Made by a program: the position numbers and the translations under genes. The notes beneath the pieces were generated by a model that did no database searches, had not been told where the DNA came from, and saw only the letters and a program-made list of their open reading frames with translations. DNA of 64,000 nt from Oscheius tipulae. Lineage: Eukaryota > Nematoda > Chromadorea > Rhabditida > Rhabditidae. Positions 33,477 through 43,856 of this stretch are shown piece by piece; positions within the stretch are counted from its first letter, which is position 1; each line of letters opens with the position of its first letter. The DNA lies in NCBI GenBank assembly GCA_037178975.1, contig JASJZH010000004.1, positions 4,216,001-4,280,000 on the forward strand. Reading direction: 5' to 3'.

Positions 33477-36400
33477 CTATAGGATCTCTTCCATCTCCTC
33501 ATCATCCTCTGGAATCACTTCCGGCCGCTCGCGAGGAGGACGCAAAGGTCTGTTCTGGTTGAAGGAGCTGGTCGACGGTTGCGTACTGCCTGTACCATTC
33601 CTTAGAATGAAATCTCCCATCCAGCCTCCGTCTTCGAAATTCCTTTCCTGGACGCAATGAAGAGTCTGTATACACGGGTTAGAAAACAAAAACAATACAC
33701 ATACATTCTCATTGCACATCTGAAGAGCTACAGAGAACAAAAGAGCCACGTGCATGTTCTTCTCGCTGTTCTTTTGGGCTCGATAAGGCAGACAAGCCAT
33801 CATACTCGCCAATGAATGTTCTCCTGAAAACCAGAGTGAAGGCGAAAGTTGTCTTTTATTACCTTCCACATCGAAATCGCTCAAAACAACCGCGTTTTGA
33901 AGAGCTTCTTGCGAAGTTGCGTCCATGTTCGTATCCTTGTGTTTGTAGGCAGATGGCTGAGACAACTCGTCGGTGGCAGTGAAAACACAACGCGATACTT
34001 CCAAAGGATCTGAAGAACAATGGCCAGTTAGTGACAAGTAAAAACGATACCTATTCCAGTGTCTTTGAAATCAAACGATCCGTTCATTACGCTCATGTCG
34101 TTGTTCATAGTCATGTTCCTGACAGCTTGGAAGGTATGATCCAGATAGTCGCGATCTTTGGCAGCTTCTGTCACCGTTTTAATACATTTGCGATCGAGCT
34201 GTAAGACGGTATTTGGGCTGCGAAAAGGAAAGAAAAACTGACCATTTTATTTGTGAGAATGTTCTTGAGATATCCTTTCACTTTGGACTGATCGATGGAA
34301 GTGTTCTTGATGATAATCGGAGCATTTCCTTCCAGACCCTGAGCCACTTCGCCTTCATCTTCAATATCATCCGCAGCCTGTAGATCTCGAATTTCTTGAA
34401 CTTTATTCTTTTTAGAAGGCCACAACTGATGTGCAGCAGACTGCGCATCAGGCGACCATGGATTTCCCTAAACTTGGATTAGTCGAGAAGCTGAACGAAG
34501 TCCTACATTGGCGGTGTGATAAGACTCGGCACCGTCCAAATCGTCTTCGTATGACTGAACATCATCTTGATAATCGTGGTCAGCGTTTTCATAATCGTCA
34601 TCAGCTTCGACGTCAGTTGGTGCATCCAGGTCCGAACTTGTATTGGTCTGACTTTTATTTCTAAAACGTTTTCGGTATTCGGACAAAGGAAAGGATTAAC
34701 CGCTCCTCTTCGACCATGAGTTGTATGCCTCTGAGTGCTCTGAAGTATTCAATGCCGAGAATATCCTTTCCTTCGTCATCCAGCAAGCTTGTATTCATGA
34801 ATTCGACGCCTCGGGCAACCAAATCTTCCTTGTTCGTGGCTGTAACCCATGAACAATCCGGGTATCTCACTTTCTCAACACAAAAAGGTTTCACGTAGGA
34901 AAATAAACCAACTCCATTCAGACAGCCAACTTTGTTGAGTTCTTCGAAATCATAGACGGCATAAGGGGTTCGAATGGTCGGTCGAGCGAGGAAGACCTGT
35001 CCTTCAGTCTTCTCGACGTTTCGATTGGTTCGAAGAGAGAACCGTTCGAGGGCTTCGCGTCTCATGTCCGGGTTCGAGGCTGTCCAATAACTAGAACTTT
35101 ACCTTGCTGAGAAAAATGACGTGAATTTACTTTTCAATGCTTGGTGGTTTCTCCTCCAATTGTTTCTTCTTCAGTTTTTTCGCATCTTTCTCCTTTTCAG
35201 CATCAACAGCCTTGTTACCTGAAATCTTTCATAAGTTCCAAAATTGAAGAAGGAAACCATTCCAGTGCGCGTCATCGTCTTTTCCAATGTTACGAATGGC
35301 CTCATCGAGATCGTTTGCTGCCAATTCTGGGTTGACAGGCACGTCCGCGATTTCGTCCACTGCAATGATTCCATCGTTTTCTTCTTCCAAGGAGGTTCTG
35401 AACAAGTTGCTAAAATAAAAAAAAATGGATACGTACGGATTACGTTCCATGATGGCCTTGACCTGATCCGCTATTTTCTCGGCCTGCTGCTCATTCGGAA
35501 GTTCTAAAAATTCGTCTGGAAGTGGTTCCGTAGATGGAGGTGCATCATACGCATCTTCGAAACCGCCGTCATCCGAAGCATCATAGAAGATTTCAGTTCT
35601 AAGCATAAATTATTGCAGGTAAATTTTAAAAAAAGGTACCCAGAAAGGTTGAGAACGTCGTCGCTATCGTCTTGCCAGCAATCAGCCGGAAGTAAGGTGT
35701 TCTGAACATGTGATATGTGGAGAATATTCGAAGAAAATACCATTTTAGAATCACCCTCGATGAAAAAGATGTAATTGCCAGGAGCCAGAATGCGCTTTTT
35801 CATAGCGATGATCTCGTCGGGTGTTTTGTTGGTTTCCTCGACTCTCCTGACTCAGATCATGTCGAAGAAACCCTTTCCTTGTTACCTGATCATGTCCTCC
35901 GTATCTGCCTGGGTCACATGTCGTTGTACCAACTGAGCATTCCAAAGATTGTCCAACTCTTTCACGTCGTCGTCCAACCCTGCATTCAACATAAACATCG
36001 ATCGTTCTTTTACGTCAGCAGAATTCAGATCGACTTCCGGGGCCAATCGACCCTTGTCTACTTGAAATTCCTGTGAAATTGAGATTCCCTTCGGACGCAG
36101 AGGCATTTTACCTCCTCTTGTCTCAGCTTCAGAAGACGAGCAAATTCCTTAGAATCGATTGTTCCAAAACTGTCGGATGAATTGACAGAAACAGAATCAT
36201 CAGGGATCCAAAGCTATAAACGTAAACACCAGTAGCCAAGAGCAATAAGACTAACTCTATCGATGAGAACATTCTTTCCTCGGAAAATGATTGACTTGCG
36301 AAAATCTTTCGTACGAGTGAAAGGAATCTTTTGTTTGATGGGCGTGAAAGAATCGTTGGTGGCATTCGGATCCGCGGTTTCTTGCTCTTCGTCACTGTCT

Positions 36401-37794
36401 CCGTCACTTTCGTGAAGAACATCACCAATTTTCGGAAGAAGATCGTTTTCAAGCGACACCGGGCGATCACTGAGAGCATTGTAAATAGTAGCTGCAATGA
36501 AATACTTGAGATTCTGTAGGTTCACAGCAAACCTTTTGTATTCTTGAGATAGTCGGCAGAGAGGCTGTCTGAAATGCGAACGGGATTGTTGACAATGCGG
36601 GAATGAACGAGATAGGCTTGAGATTCAGAAGATACTTTGGCATTGTACATGAGAAGAGCACAGCTGTTTCCTTCTCCATAACGAGAAACGGCCTTAAATG
36701 AGAATACATTAACGGAAGGGAAAAAGTTACTTTTTGATAAAACTCATTGGAGGAAAGTTCCTTATTGCTCCTGTCCAGTAACTCGTCATTTTCCTCCACC
36801 AGATGTGTATTCTGTAAAGAGACATGGCTAGAATGACAAAAGACCAACATGAGAGTGTAGTTTCTTATTCAAATTTCGTCGCTGAGACATAAGCGAACCG
36901 AGGAAGTTGTCCATTTCGTCCATATTAGAGGGAATATCGTCTAGGAAACTTTCTGGGTCCTCTGAAAACGATAACTTTCAAGATTACTAAGACAACTGGT
37001 TACCTTCTGGAATATGTCTCTTCTCCTGCTCTTCATCACTTTCTTCTCGTTCATCACTCAGCTCCCGCTCAACTTCCTCATCAATGCGCGCCTTCCAATC
37101 GCCGAGATTCTCTAAAAATTGGTAAATTCTAGCATAGATGAGCCATACGTTTGATATCATCCCGCTTTCGTTTCCGTGGAGTTTCGTTGTTCGGATCAAG
37201 AATAGGATTAATGACACTTTTGCCCATCGTGCAAGCAACTTGTCCTCTTGTGTCTTGGGCATGTAAGTAACATCTGTCGACTCGGAATCCGTATACCTCA
37301 ACTGCAGAGTTCAAAACGAGCGCCATGTCCTAAAAATAGAGGATCCAAAGAACAGAAAAATGGATACCGCCATAGACTCCTCTCGAATGCTTTCTGTGCT
37401 CATCAAATCAAGGACCGTCTGTTTCTCGAAGCAGTTTGCCGAGTTGATTTTGGCTTTCGTTTTTACATGAGCGGCTAGCAGCTTCGAAACAACGTCTTCT
37501 GCTTTTCTAGGAGTGACAGATAGTTTGGGAATATCTAAAACAAAAACTACATTTGAATAATAAACACAAACCTCTTTTGGTTTCACGGGGAAGTCCATCA
37601 AGTTGTAGTTGTCTACGAGCAAACGGCTCTGTTCCTGCGCCGTCTTTATCTCTGTGAAGCTTCTTGTTAGTGGAAGGCGGGAAGAGCTGTTCATCGTCGT
37701 CATCATCCAGCGGCCTGGGACGCTAGAAATGCATTCGACTTTATAAAAAGAGAAAATATCTTACATGTTTTCTTCGGCTTGTGACATGATCCAT
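33477..37794 (-). CDS. condensin subunit CAP-H (Barren; kleisin), DPY-26-like
   Basis: Kleisin that bridges the SMC2-SMC4 heads in condensin I and is needed for mitotic chromosome compaction; its C. elegans counterpart DPY-26 also serves dosage compensation (established knowledge). The protein begins MDHVTSRRKH and then RPRPLDDDDDEQLF. The N-terminal Barren core is clear: CFEKQTVLDLMSTESI, then ALVLNSAVEVYGFRVDRCYL, and after an acidic linker NKKLHSHV with DELLDRSNKELSSNEFYQK. Central acidic regions follow (34,470-36,500), including DVEADDDYENADHDYQDD. The C-terminal winged-helix region reads EHSLASMMACLPYRAQKN, HVALLFSVALQMCNEN and ERNFEDGGWMGDFIL, matching the CAP-H end. About 20 short exons. 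It is divergent from the GRIPAP1-like gene across a 587-base promoter region. Confidence 0.85.
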
Positions 37795-38381
37795 CTCTCC
37801 TCTAGATCCGGACCTCTGGGACCTCTGACAATGGTCAATTACTTCAAAAATATTGTTTTGCAGCATTTTTTAAGTTTAAGAGGTACAAAAGTGGCAGGAA
37901 TAATAAAAAGAGAAAATTGAAAGCTGTGCCAATTCAAACGGCCCGCCACGGTTTGGCGCCAAATCTCCGTAGGGCTAGCTAATAGCGACCGCTCAGCTGT
38001 GGGCACAGGGCTATAATTTTTCCTCTTTGTTCAGAAAAAGGGAAAGTGGAGATGGTTGGTTTTGACAGTTTATTAACAACCAAAAAAAATAATACGGAAA
38101 AAGATGGTTTTGAAAATGAAAAAATCAGATAGGTGCGGTTTGGTTTAACTGAGTATCTAACGCAGAAATATCAAACTGTGGTCTCAAAGCAATCTTCGAT
38201 AGTCTTCTGAAAGGTAGCAATCAAGTATATAACTTTATATGTAAAAATAATACTAATACTTGACCATCTTCTGCATGACATTTTTAGCTGAACGTCCGGT
38301 CGGTTATTTTCCAGTTTTCCTTGTTTATTGAGCATTGCTGGGCCAGTTCTTTGCGTAAAACATTCTATTTTGCATTTAGAA
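37795..38381. promoter_or_regulatory. divergent promoter region with CCAAT, CHR-like and E2F-type sites
   Basis: Lies between the divergent starts of CAP-H and the GRIPAP1-like gene. It holds a perfect palindrome TTTGGCGCCAAA at 37952-37963, an E2F consensus on both strands. CCAAT is at 37929-37933, immediately followed by TTCAAA (37933-37938), which on the minus strand reads TTTGAA, the CHR core of cell-cycle genes. They sit 135-170 bases upstream of the CAP-H ATG. A purine-rich AGAAAAAGGGAAAG tract is at about 38032-38046. Confidence 0.6.
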
Positions 38382-40501
38382 ATGTCGAGTAAGAGTGGTG
38401 GATTGTCGAACGAAGAGTTTCTCGTCCTGCAAGAGCAGCTGATCGAGTTGCGAAATGCCAACTACGAGCTGAAGGAAAAGTTAAAAAAGGCTACAGTTCC
38501 GGAAGGAGACGGTCATAGCACCAAGAAGGATGCCTTACAGTTTGCCAGTCGGGTAGGTTGACTATGAGATCCGATTAGGAGCGTTGGAATTCAGCTGTTG
38601 AACAGAAATCAACCAGACAAAGATAAGCTTGAAGCAGAACTGGACGCGTTGAGAGCAAAGTTGCAACAACAAGAGGAAGAGTTCCGTCTCCAGCAAAAAA
38701 CCTTTATTGAAGAACTGAATAAGGTGAGTGGATGACATCTGTTTAGGTCTCATTTTATAGATGGCGAGAGCAAACGAAGAGTTGCAAAAGGATAACAGTG
38801 GGGAACACAATGCGATGACAGGTCGGCAAGAAAAGTTTCGGGATAATATTGATTCTTAGAGGATGAACAGAGTCGACTTGTTCAATTGGAGTTGAAGATC
38901 TCTATGTTAGAAGGTAGTTTCCTATCAAATATCCTGTAAACATTTGCAACAGAATTTCTGTCAGCAGAAAAGGATAAAAGTCTCCGTTTGAGTGAGGAAT
39001 TGGATATCCAGAACGGTTTGGTCAAGGCCTTCGAGGACACCGTTCTCAGCCTCAGACAAGAGTTTGTGCTCTCTGTCGGATAAAATGATTCTCCTTTTAG
39101 GAATTTGGAACTGGGAAGGAAAGTAGAGGAGTCAGAGAGTTACGGTCAACAGGAAATCGCTAAAGTATCACTCGTTTCTTTCACTTTTCTTTTCATTTGC
39201 AGATGACCAATGAGATGTCCGAGCTCAAAGAACAGCATACTCAGTTGCAACAGAGTATTGTGGAGAAGGACCAAACAATCTCTCAAAGAGAACAGGAACT
39301 GGACGCTTACAAGCGGAAGAATTTGCACGGACAAATCGATAAACTCAGCTTAAAACTAGTAAGTTAGAATCATACTCTCTTACCCTTCTCCTCAAGATCG
39401 ATAGCGAGAAAGAACTTGATTCTTTTCGCCAAACTCTCATCAAGGCAACAGATGAAAGAGAACAGCTACGGAGTGATCTGGAAGAGCTGCGAAGAACCCA
39501 TGAGTCTGAACTCGATCAGCAGAAGAAGGAGTTTCAAAGAGTAAGTCTTTATCCTATCTTCTAAAGCTTTAATTCTAGCGCGAGTCTGAGATGATTGAAC
39601 AACAGAACAAGGGATCAGCAGATTTTGAGAGCTTCTTGTCAGAGAAGGAACTCCAATATGAATCGGTAGTTTTCTTTATGATAAGTTATGTGAAATACAA
39701 CTTCAGGAGTTAACAATTCTGAAAGACACTTTTGAGAAAGAAAAGATTGAATTCATTCATCGTATTGCACGACTGACTACTGATCTTGAGGCAAAAGATG
39801 AGGAGAAACTGCTTGCTCTGAAGAAACAGAACTTTATGATCAAAGAGCTGCAAAAAGCTGTCAAGGATGAAAAGAGACGCGCTGATTCTGTGGAGAAACT
39901 GAAAGAAAAAGATTGGCATGTAGTCGAATCTGATGCGCGAAGTAATTTGGTGAGTTCTTTTGGTTGCAGGTTTGATGATGAATGATTAGACGTTCGACGG
40001 CAATGAGAGTGTTTCGTCTCTGAGCGCACTGGAATCGGACAACGTGGAACTGATCAACAAACTGACTGCTCTTCAGAAGTCGTTTTCGGAAGTCGTCGAC
40101 GTAGTAAGTCAATGGGGTTTGGAGGATAAGACCTGCATTCAGAGTAAACATCTAGAGTTCGAGAACGAGAGCTTGAAGAAGGAGGTTTTGGAAAAGTCTG
40201 AAGTGATTGAGCACTGGATTCGAGCTCGACCCCTGACGACAGCAAGTCAAAAGAACGAGAGTGAGTGTGAGTGAGATAGGGGAATACACAGTTGATAGAT
40301 CCGCTTCGCAAACTGTTGGCTTCGACTTTGGCTGGAGACGAACAAGTAAACGATCTGAAAGATATGAACAGGAAACTTCAGAGAATGTTGGAAGAGACTC
40401 TCTCGAAAAACATTATCCTTCAGAGGGTATTTATTTGTCTCTTCCATTATAGATCAACAATTTAGGATATTCAAACGCTTCTCGAGCGGACTGAAATGTG
40501 A
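38382..40501 (+). CDS. GRASP-1/GRIPAP1-like coiled-coil protein
   Basis: GRIPAP1 is a Rab4 effector that coordinates recycling endosome maturation (established knowledge). The N-terminus matches well: LSNEEFLVLQEQLIELRNAN and YELKEKLKKAT correspond to the vertebrate start SEEEFQRMQAQLLELRTNNY. EAELDALRAKLQQQEEEFRL recalls its EEDFRLQ segment. The middle is one long coiled coil across some 15 exons. The conserved C-terminus has HLEFENESLKKEVLEKSEVI, HWIRARPL and LKDMNRKLQRMLEETLSKN, corresponding to LREMNKKLQNMLEEQLTKN, and ends LLERTEM. The protein is about 570-600 residues, shorter than human because coiled coil is missing in the middle. It is followed after 183 bases by MON1 on the same strand. 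Confidence 0.85.
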
Positions 40502-40684
40502 ATTTGTACTCTTTGAAACCCTTCTATCCGTTTGCCAGACATTCTATTCAACAGATCTTCATAAGACGCATTCTACTAACTGTACATAATGAAGCATTTC
40601 AATTGTGTGTCTCTTTTTTAGAATCACTGGATTTCCGTCGTTATTTGTTCTCGTTCAATCGTTGACCGGTAAAATTGTGTTCAG
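40502..40684 (+). promoter_or_regulatory. intercistronic gap between GRIPAP1-like and MON1 genes
   Basis: Only 183 bases separate the stop from the next start. A pyrimidine-rich acceptor TCTCTTTTTTAG lies at about 40,611-40,622, and TGTGTTCAG directly abuts the MON1 ATG. No AATAAA is obvious. The spacing and acceptors fit an operon with spliced-leader processing; this is inferred. Confidence 0.45.
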
Positions 40685-42462
40685 ATGTTAGACATTGAGA
40701 CGACACCGGGAGGAGGGCCAAGTTCGGCAGACCTCTCCATCTTGAACGAAAGTCTTGGGTCTCTTCGATTAGAGTCAGACCAGGTCAGCAGAGAAAAGTA
40801 ATTCAAAAACACAGTTATAGGTTGAACTGAAAGAAGTGGATGTGCCAGAAGAGCTGACAGACGACGGGGTCTTGGACAAGCTCATCGACTCAGATTATCA
40901 CGTCTTTGTGCTTTCGGAAACTGGACGACCAATATTTATGTCGTTAGTCTGATTTACATCTTTGGGTTCAAACCAGTTTCAGAGGAGGTCTTGAAGATCA
41001 TCTCTGTGGGTTGTTCGCCATCATCGGAGTCTTTGTTTCGAGAATAGAGCACTGGGACGATGAGTTACAAGCAATGTCCGCCGGCGATATTCATGTCTAC
41101 TTCAGTCATAGAAAACCTCTCATTCTCTGCATTGGTATGCTCTTCTTTGTCTTGTCCAGGAATCTGTTCCAGTCTCGAGAAGAGAGTATCTTCTCAACGA
41201 ACAGCTCAACTCGATTTTCGACCAGATAGTCTCCACCTTATCCCATTCTCAGTTGGTCACCATTTACCAGAAGAGAGGAGACAATTACGACTTGAGAAAA
41301 CTCTTGAGAGGAACAGACAAGTTAGTCGATAAACTGTCATTTATATATTTCTCTCAAGATATATGGAGAATTGTGTTCGATGGTGGCATTCTGACGCGGC
41401 CCTCCTCCAATCTTCAATTCGAGTTTTGCCGATGAATCCATCAGACCGAGACTTCATCTCCAATACCATGGTCACTCAATTGGGAGCTGCGAAGCTAGAC
41501 GTAAGGTTTCCTACTAACAGTTAAAAACCGTCTTCTAGGGTCTTATGTTTGGCTTGATAATTGCCCATCGTCAAGTAGTTGCGGTGGTTCGATATAAAAA
41601 GTACACCATCCATCCACGAGACATCCACATTCTGATCAATCTCGTCAATGGAAACTCTTCAATGCAACTGCCTGAAGCTCAGACATGGACACCAATCTGT
41701 TTGCCAAAATTCAACAACTCGTATGCTTTCTTCTCTTCTCTTCAAAAGCTCTTTTCAGAGGATTCTTCTATGCGTACATCTCTTATCCGTGGGAGAACTC
41801 TCCAGCCTGTATTTTACTGTTGTCCGTCAAACGAGACCATTTTGAGCCTCTCAACAAAGTTTGTCTTTTCAATCAAATCAAACTCAGTTTTCCAGATAAA
41901 AATGAATATTGTGGAGAAAATTGAGAGCAGTCCGAAAGTCTTTGCGAGTTTCCAAGAGGCCTTGAAGTTTCCCGTACCATTCGAGATCTCGAAGATTGGT
42001 AATGGGCAGGGGCAGCTGTGGCATTTCGTCTATAAGAATAGGTACACTCGTCAAGTCTGTCTGTCAAGTGCCAAGTGAGCAGTACCAATTAATAATGTTA
42101 TACGCTATTCAGAATTCCAATCATTTCGAAAGAGGAACGAAAGAGCTGTATGTTATTATTAGTAAGTTGACCAAAAGACATATGACCGCGTTTTCAGGAG
42201 CAAGTGTCGCATTTGATCAAACGAGAGCGCCTTCTCAAATGTCTGTTTATCAAACGAGACAAGGATAATGTTCTCGTATGGGTTTGTCATCAATATTTTC
42301 CAGCCCATTTCTCCCCTTTAGACTACCGACAAATTCAATCTCCAATGTGTATTCTCCCCATTCACCTCTCCAACAGTCGCAACGACCATAATTGACCGTC
42401 TTCTCAAAGCTCTCAAGGCCCACGAACAACGCTATTTTATCTTACACACTCCGTCATATTGA
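40685..42462 (+). CDS. sand-1: MON1 homologue (SAND-1), vacuolar fusion protein
   Basis: MON1 with CCZ1 is the guanine-nucleotide exchange factor for Rab7 and drives Rab5-to-Rab7 conversion on endosomes (established knowledge). The N-terminus is short. The first longin region reads YHVFVLSETGRPIFMSGGLE, followed by CGLFAIIGVFVSRIEHWDDE and HVYFSHRKPLILCI. LVTIYQKRGDNYDLRKLLRG and GLMFGLIIAHRQVVAVVRYK are family landmarks. TIHPRDIHILINLVNGNSS and EAQTWTPICLPKFNNSGFFY form the most conserved block, and the end reads KAHEQRYFILHTPSY. Exons are separated by 36-50 base introns. Length, about 460 residues, is close to other invertebrate MON1 proteins. Very secure identification. Confidence 0.93.
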
Positions 42463-42826
42463 CCTCCATTGTCAAACATCGCTGTGATAAATCTGTAATT
42501 ATAAAGAGTTCACTCCTCCGCCTCGACCGTCACATCTGTTCCAGAACTGCAATTATGCTGGAAATTATCTATAATTTCGGCGTTTGACGTCCGACGAGGT
42601 ACTTCATCAGGCGAAGAGAGGGCAATTGTGCCTCGAAGCGTGCTCCTTATAACCAGCAGTCTGTCAGTTCTCTTCCGACAAATTGATCGTTTTGTGAGAC
42701 ACCGTCAACAAGTTCCTTTTGAAGCTCACTCAATTAGTCACTTTTCCCTCGACTGAATACCTCCGGCACCCGTCTTCTCTTCCAAAAATAGCCTATTTTT
42801 CCCAATTAACAACATTTCAGGACAGT
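42463..42826. other. intergenic, no gene recognised
   Basis: 364 bases between the MON1 stop and the small secreted gene. An acceptor-like ACATTTCAG lies at about 42812-42820, six bases before the next ATG, fitting spliced-leader addition. Confidence 0.45.
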
Positions 42827-43130
42827 ATGATTCGATCACAAACTTTGGTTTTTCTTGCAATCATCGTTGCCTGCTCGTTCGCCTGGACTATTGAAGGTAA
42901 TCGGCTCTGTTTCTTTTTTGATTCCCCCTTTTTAGGCCCTTCGGAGTACCTTCCTCAAACAGAACTTCATTCGGCCTACGAAGCTCATCTGTTCCGGAAT
43001 AGACTTCTTTCTGCCTTACGGTAAATTTTTCTTAATGTGTGAAAGAGAGAAAGATTTCAGACAAGTTGATCCGACTGTCTCTGACTCGGTTCTCAACAGC
43101 TTCCGAGGATACTATCGCAATCAGGTCTAA
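42827..43130 (+). CDS. small secreted orphan protein (about 75 residues)
   Basis: Three short exons give a protein with a strong signal peptide (SQTLVFLAIIVACSFAW). The mature part reads TIEGPSEYLPQTELHSAYEA and continues LLSALRQVDPTVSDSVLNSF to a C-terminus FRGYYRNQV. Exon junctions at about 42897-42935 and 43021-43060 are short GT-AG introns that hold the frame. There are no cysteines and no dibasic sites apart from isolated arginines, so a disulphide peptide or a classical neuropeptide precursor is unlikely. A later donor-like GTCTAATG at the stop could add a short alternative tail. Function unknown; it starts a run of signal-peptide genes. Confidence 0.55.
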
Positions 43131-43856
43131 TGAAGATACTACTTTGTTTGCCCTTTCTTGCCACATTTCACGGCCAATTTCGTCCGAGCGAATAAGATCC
43201 CCCATTTCTTATTTTCCTTTCGACAGCCGTCTCTGTTATAAGACTGACCCGAAAATCGGGCCGCTCAACACTAATGAACCGTTGAAACCGGCAGGTCATG
43301 GGAGTCTTTATCACATGTATATTTTCCCACTGTCGCTACTGGATGTCAAGAAATCATATGGTTCGGAGGGACAAGGCAGTGAGGGTCTAGTGAGAACCGA
43401 CTTGTTATCGAATCTCTGGGCAGCTATGATATTGGCTAATAGTCTTCCAGACCGTGGAAGTAGAGAATGTGTTAATCCTGCGTGTGTTATCGTTTGTACC
43501 CGAGAAAGCTAACATGATCAGGTTTTCCAGGAAACCTTTCTCTCCGAGATCTTCGAGGCGATACATCGAGGGGCGGGAAACTTCGGATCGTATGGGCTGC
43601 TGCAGCTACCCAATTACCTCTCGCTCTATCTTTCTCTCCGCTCTCTTCCGGACCGAATGTTTTATCCAATTCGAACCAGGACATTCTCTCTTTCCACTGA
43701 TCAATTCTCTCTATCCCTTTCGAATATCCATTGTCTTCTCATGACCATCTTCAAAATGATATCAAGTGTTCGAATGGACGATTGACATATTTTTCCTCGT
43801 ACACATGCTTAGTGTTGGTCTTTAGAACAGTTCTCAACTTTGGATAGCAGTTCACT
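43131..43856. other. intergenic, no supported gene
   Basis: About 0.7 kb. Open frames here (for example 43454-43744) have no signal peptide, motif or splice partners. An acceptor-like GGATAGCAG lies just before the next start codon. Confidence 0.4.
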
